Source: Anaerolineales bacterium
GTDB taxonomy: Bacteria > Chloroflexota > Anaerolineae > Anaerolineales > Villigracilaceae
Assembly (NCBI GenBank): GCA_017882145.1
Contig: JADGQB010000006.1
Location: 1 to 44,234, forward strand
Reading direction: 5' to 3'
Length of the DNA: 44,234 bases
This document shows positions 41,923 through 44,234 of the stretch, in pieces. The translations under genes were made by a program, and so were the position numbers. Numbering within the stretch: position 1 is the first letter of the stretch; every line of letters begins with the position of its first letter. The notes under the pieces were generated by a model, which was given only the letters and a program-made list of their open reading frames with translations, ran no database searches and had not been told where the DNA came from.

Positions 41923-42794
41923 GCCCTGGCCTTCCTGGCGCGGTTCGAAAGCAGCATATATCCGATTACGCAGGCCGACATGATAAGCAAGGAAATGATC
42001 GACAATGCATCCGCCAGTTCCGGAGCCAGCTGGACTTCGCCTCGGATCAAGGCAGCAATGCGGATGGTGATCAGGTCTACATCGGATCCCGTCAGGGTCC
42101 AGGCAGTTGCGTAGGCGCCAAACGAGTTGGCAAACAGCAGCAGGAAACCGCTGGCCAACGAAGGGAAGAGGATAGGTAAGGCCACTCTGACCCAGTACTG
42201 GTAGGTGGAGGCGCCCAAGTTCAGGGCGGCTTCGCGCCATTCACGTTTCAGTCCGTGCAGGGAGGGAAGGATCAGCAGGATCATCAGCGGCAACTGGAAA
42301 TATAAGTAGGCTATGGTCAGGCCGGAGATCGAATAGATGCGGAAACTTGGATAGAGGTGAATACCCACCTGCTTCAAGAGCAGGGTGATAATGCCGGTCG
42401 ATCCCAGGATGACGATAAAGGCGAAGGCCAGCGGCGCACCGCCGAAATTGGTGGTCACGTCTGAGAGGGCGGTCAGGGCATTTTGAACGAATTTATTTTT
42501 CGTGGTTATGATGGCGTAGGCTACCAGAGTGCCGAGCACCATTCCGAGCAAAGCCGTGGTGGCGGAGATCTTGAAGGTGTTTCCAAAAGAGCGCATGAAA
42601 ATCGGCTGCATGGCCTGGCGATAGAACTCGAGGGTCAGGATACCCTTGCTGGTCAGGCTTGAGCGGATGGTGGTTAGAAGCGGCAGGAATTCAAATGCCA
42701 GACCAAAGAAGAAGAATGGCAACAGACCCAGCCAGGCCGTCCAGGCGAAGGCGAGTTTTTTAGCAGGACGGATGGAGGTGGTAGTGACAGACAT
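41919..42794 (-). CDS. ABC transporter permease (first subunit)
   Basis: 291 residues with about six membrane helices; N-terminal cytosolic tail. The EAA loop is REAALNLGASTYQYWVRVALPILFPSL (about 206-232). It is the PotB/PhnU type that pairs with the next gene as a heterodimer. The start ATG at 42794 lies 2 nt after the stop of the MBL gene, with only a weak binding site, so it is translated by coupling. The longer frame to 43007 is a shadow. Confidence 0.92.
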   Translation of the reverse strand: MSVTTTSIRPAKKLAFAWTAWLGLLPFFFFGLAFEFLPLLTTIRSSLTSKGILTLEFYRQAMQPIFMRSFGNTFKISATTALLGMVLGTLVAYAIITTKNKFVQNALTALSDVTTNFGGAPLAFAFIVILGSTGIITLLLKQVGIHLYPSFRIYSISGLTIAYLYFQLPLMILLILPSLHGLKREWREAALNLGASTYQYWVRVALPILFPSLASGFLLLFANSFGAYATAWTLTGSDVDLITIRIAALIRGEVQLAPELADALSIISLLIMSACVIGYMLLSNRARKARA

Positions 42795-42796
42795 TC

Positions 42797-43546
42797 TTAT
42801 AAAACCAGGTGCAGGCCATCCACGGCTACCTGCAATTCGCCATGATAATGATTGCGGACTTGTGCCAAAACGTCTGCAGCCAGCGCTTGGGGATAGAGAT
42901 GGGTAAGGACCAGCGCCTCCACTTCTGCCTGGGCGGCAATGATCCCAACATCTTCGGCGGTCAGGTGATCTTGCGTCTCCCAGCCCTCCGGGAAAGAGCA
43001 TTCGCAAACCAATACGTCCGCAGCTTGCGCCAAACCCGCCAACTCGCCATAGCGTGAGGCATCCCCGGAATACACCATACTATGTTCGCCATCTTCCAAT
43101 CGGTAAGCCACGCTGTGCGAGGTATGCCCGGTCGGGGCTGCCTGGATTTTGAGGTCCCCAATGAAAAACTCATCACGGTAAACCTGGCGTACTTGCAACT
43201 GGTATTTTTCGGGTACTAATTCGGGATAGAGGGCATACAAACGTTGGAGGAAATCCTGGCTGCCCTGGCAAGCAGTGATCGCGAAGGGCTGCTTGCGCTC
43301 GGCCCCCGGGGCATAATTGAAGACCTGTAACAAGGTGGCAATGTCGAGACTATGGTCGGGATGGAGATGGGTGAGTAGAAGCGCATCCAGCTGATCGTAG
43401 GTCGTGCCGGAGAGTTCCAGGCGGGCCAGCGTTCCCGGTCCGATATCCATCAGCAGGTTTTGACCGCCCGCACGCACCAGCAACCCCGCTGAAGAATGGT
43501 TCTTGACGGGGACTGCTGTACCGGTTCCGAGAAGATGGATATCCAT
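42797..43546 (-). CDS. MBL-fold hydrolase (RNase Z / PhnP-like)
   Basis: 249 residues. The zinc motif is LTHLHPDHSLD: H60, H62, D64, H65, followed by H141 (PTGHTSHS), bridging D162 (YSGDAS), H194 in DHLTAEDVG, and H216 (LTHLYP). This set matches the RNase Z/PhnP branch of metallo-beta-lactamase phosphodiesterases. As the first gene of an ABC importer operon, it may act on the imported compound, for example a phosphodiester, rather than on tRNA. There is no clear ribosome binding site at the ATG. The promoter is about 120 nt upstream. Confidence 0.88.
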   Translation of the reverse strand: MDIHLLGTGTAVPVKNHSSAGLLVRAGGQNLLMDIGPGTLARLELSGTTYDQLDALLLTHLHPDHSLDIATLLQVFNYAPGAERKQPFAITACQGSQDFLQRLYALYPELVPEKYQLQVRQVYRDEFFIGDLKIQAAPTGHTSHSVAYRLEDGEHSMVYSGDASRYGELAGLAQAADVLVCECSFPEGWETQDHLTAEDVGIIAAQAEVEALVLTHLYPQALAADVLAQVRNHYHGELQVAVDGLHLVL

Positions 43547-43671
43547 GATGAGCGGGGGGATCTCTGGGATGTTGCGGGTTTGAATGGCTGAAGAATGGAG
43601 TTTGGGATGGAATAACTCGTTATATGTCGAGAGATTTAATCAATCCCTGGCATGTATTGAATGTTATTAAA

Positions 43672-43712
43672 ATTATAACAATAAGGGACACAAAAGTCAA
43701 TGATAATCATTG
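43672..43712 (-). promoter_or_regulatory. Promoter with Fur-like palindrome over the -35 box
   Basis: On the minus strand TTGACT (43695-43700), 17 nt, TATAAT (43672-43677). CAATGAT-T-ATCATTG (43698-43712), a perfect 7-1-7 palindrome, overlaps the -35. Its core agrees with the 19-bp Fur consensus at 14 positions by my count. A repressor bound here would block the MBL-ABC operon. Confidence 0.75.
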
Positions 43713-43749
43713 CTTATTTCTTTATAATAACGATTAAACACAACATAAA

Positions 43750-43778
43750 TCAAAACAATAAAAAACATATGTATGTTT
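43750..43778 (-). terminator. Probable weak terminator after the GHMP kinase gene
   Basis: AAACATA-CA-TATGTTT (43763-43778) is a perfect 7-bp inverted repeat; on the minus strand it runs on into TTTATTGTTTTG. It lies 22 nt after the kinase stop. The stem is AT-only, so it may instead be an operator. Confidence 0.5.
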
Positions 43779-43799
43779 GATTTAGACGAGATTCGTAGT

Positions 43800-44234
43800 C
43801 TATCCGCGATAAGTTACGTGCAATACCCCAAATTTGTCGCAGCCGGCCGAAGAGCCTGTGAAAACATAGGGCTCGGACTTGCTCCAGGCGGCATATTGTT
43901 CGACAACCCGCCGGAAGGCGTCTTCCGCATCCGGGCGGTTCCAGCCCAGGATGGCGACGGTGCCGCCCGCTCCTCCGCCGGTGATCTTGGCCCCGAGCAA
44001 GCCGTGGCCTTTTTCCGTCCGCACCAATTCGACCAGCTTATCCGTAGCGCCGGAACCCAGCCCGCACTGGCTGTATCCAAGGTGGGCGAGGTACATCAGT
44101 TCACCCAGCAGGCTGCCGCAGGTATCGTCAATATTATCCACAGGCCTGGAGAGCAGGCTGAAGAAACTCTGCACGCGCCAATTCTCTTCCACGGCGTAAC
44201 GCGTGGCGGCGCGCACCGGATAAGTGACTTCCGG
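43800..44234 (-). CDS. GHMP-family sugar kinase, C-terminal part (5' end outside window)
   Basis: 145 residues are visible; the frame continues across the right edge. The C-terminal GHMP motif is LGAKITGGGAGGTVAIL, preceded by YSQCGLGSGATDKLVELV, which resembles L-arabinokinase/galactokinase-type kinases (YSxCGLGSxGTDxLVxLV). The end, FTGSSAGCDKFGVLHV, is also of that group. These enzymes phosphorylate the anomeric or another hydroxyl of a sugar with ATP. The substrate (galactose, arabinose or other) cannot be decided without the N-terminus. Confidence 0.85.
   Translation of the reverse strand, partial: PEVTYPVRAATRYAVEENWRVQSFFSLLSRPVDNIDDTCGSLLGELMYLAHLGYSQCGLGSGATDKLVELVRTEKGHGLLGAKITGGGAGGTVAILGWNRPDAEDAFRRVVEQYAAWSKSEPYVFTGSSAGCDKFGVLHVTYRG

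Noticed and set aside
41922-42240. Longer N-terminus for the second ABC permease
   Set aside because: The extra part is an out-of-frame shadow of the first permease; the ATGA overlap at 41919-41922 fixes the real start.

Overview
The window is 44 kb of bacterial chromosome with densely packed metabolic, regulatory and envelope genes. I see no rRNA, tRNA, CRISPR array, phage or transposase gene. The best guess for the source is a member of the Chloroflexota, probably Anaerolineae-like. This is inference, from a fused transaldolase/phosphoglucose isomerase, many lipoproteins whose lipobox is followed by a long Pro/Thr/Ser linker, soluble GAF/PAS kinases, a FabL-type enoyl reductase, and short dispersed repeats of a kind common in that phylum. 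I could not run a taxonomic search.

Layout. 1-2.5 kb (minus): pentose-phosphate genes, the tal-pgi fusion (cut by the window edge) and rpiB. 2.5-4.2 kb: AT-rich spacer, a diiron-type beta-lactamase-fold protein, and a spacer with a promoter. 4.2-11 kb (plus): a coiled-coil/zinc-ribbon protein, an LD-carboxypeptidase unit, a GNAT acetyltransferase, a lipocalin-like protein, two SAM methyltransferases, a LysE-type exporter and a second lipocalin-like protein. 11-17.5 kb: exported and lipid-anchored proteins (a duplicated PPC-like lipoprotein, a beta-propeller protein, a TolB-like lipoprotein) and a class III aminotransferase. 17.6-20.5 kb (plus): an MFS exporter, a multi-pass membrane protein and a TetR regulator behind a strong promoter whose start site is covered by a palindromic operator. 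21.3-25.6 kb (minus): a five-gene DUF4129 / membrane / MoxR / DUF58 / membrane operon. 25.8-26.4 kb: a scar where a MarR gene and a divergent VOC gene have both lost their 5' ends. 26.7-29.7 kb (plus): DUF309-fabL, a blue-copper lipoprotein, an RRM RNA-binding protein with a possible attenuator, and a membrane protein. 29.7-36.7 kb (minus): a long co-directional run with a cyclase-family hydrolase, a CapA-like lipoprotein, MenC/NSAR, a zinc-ribbon membrane protein and an aspartase/fumarase. 36.7-39.7 kb: a soluble histidine kinase and its stand-alone receiver. 40-43.8 kb: an ABC importer without an ATPase gene, led by an MBL-fold hydrolase, behind a promoter whose -35 overlaps a Fur-like palindrome. 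The window ends in the C-terminus of a GHMP sugar kinase.

The most unusual things are: (i) short dispersed repeats sitting in frame inside two protein genes (tal-pgi and the CapA-like gene); (ii) the double truncation at about 26,155; (iii) three unlinked genes without a ribosome binding site but with a -10 hexamer 9-10 nt before the start codon, which points to leaderless transcripts; (iv) two operator/promoter overlaps legible from sequence; (v) a terminator-like hairpin in the leader of the RRM gene. I did not find a convincing wholly new defence or biosynthetic system. The coiled-coil/zinc-ribbon protein at 4157 and the multi-pass protein at 19196 are the genes whose function is least explained.
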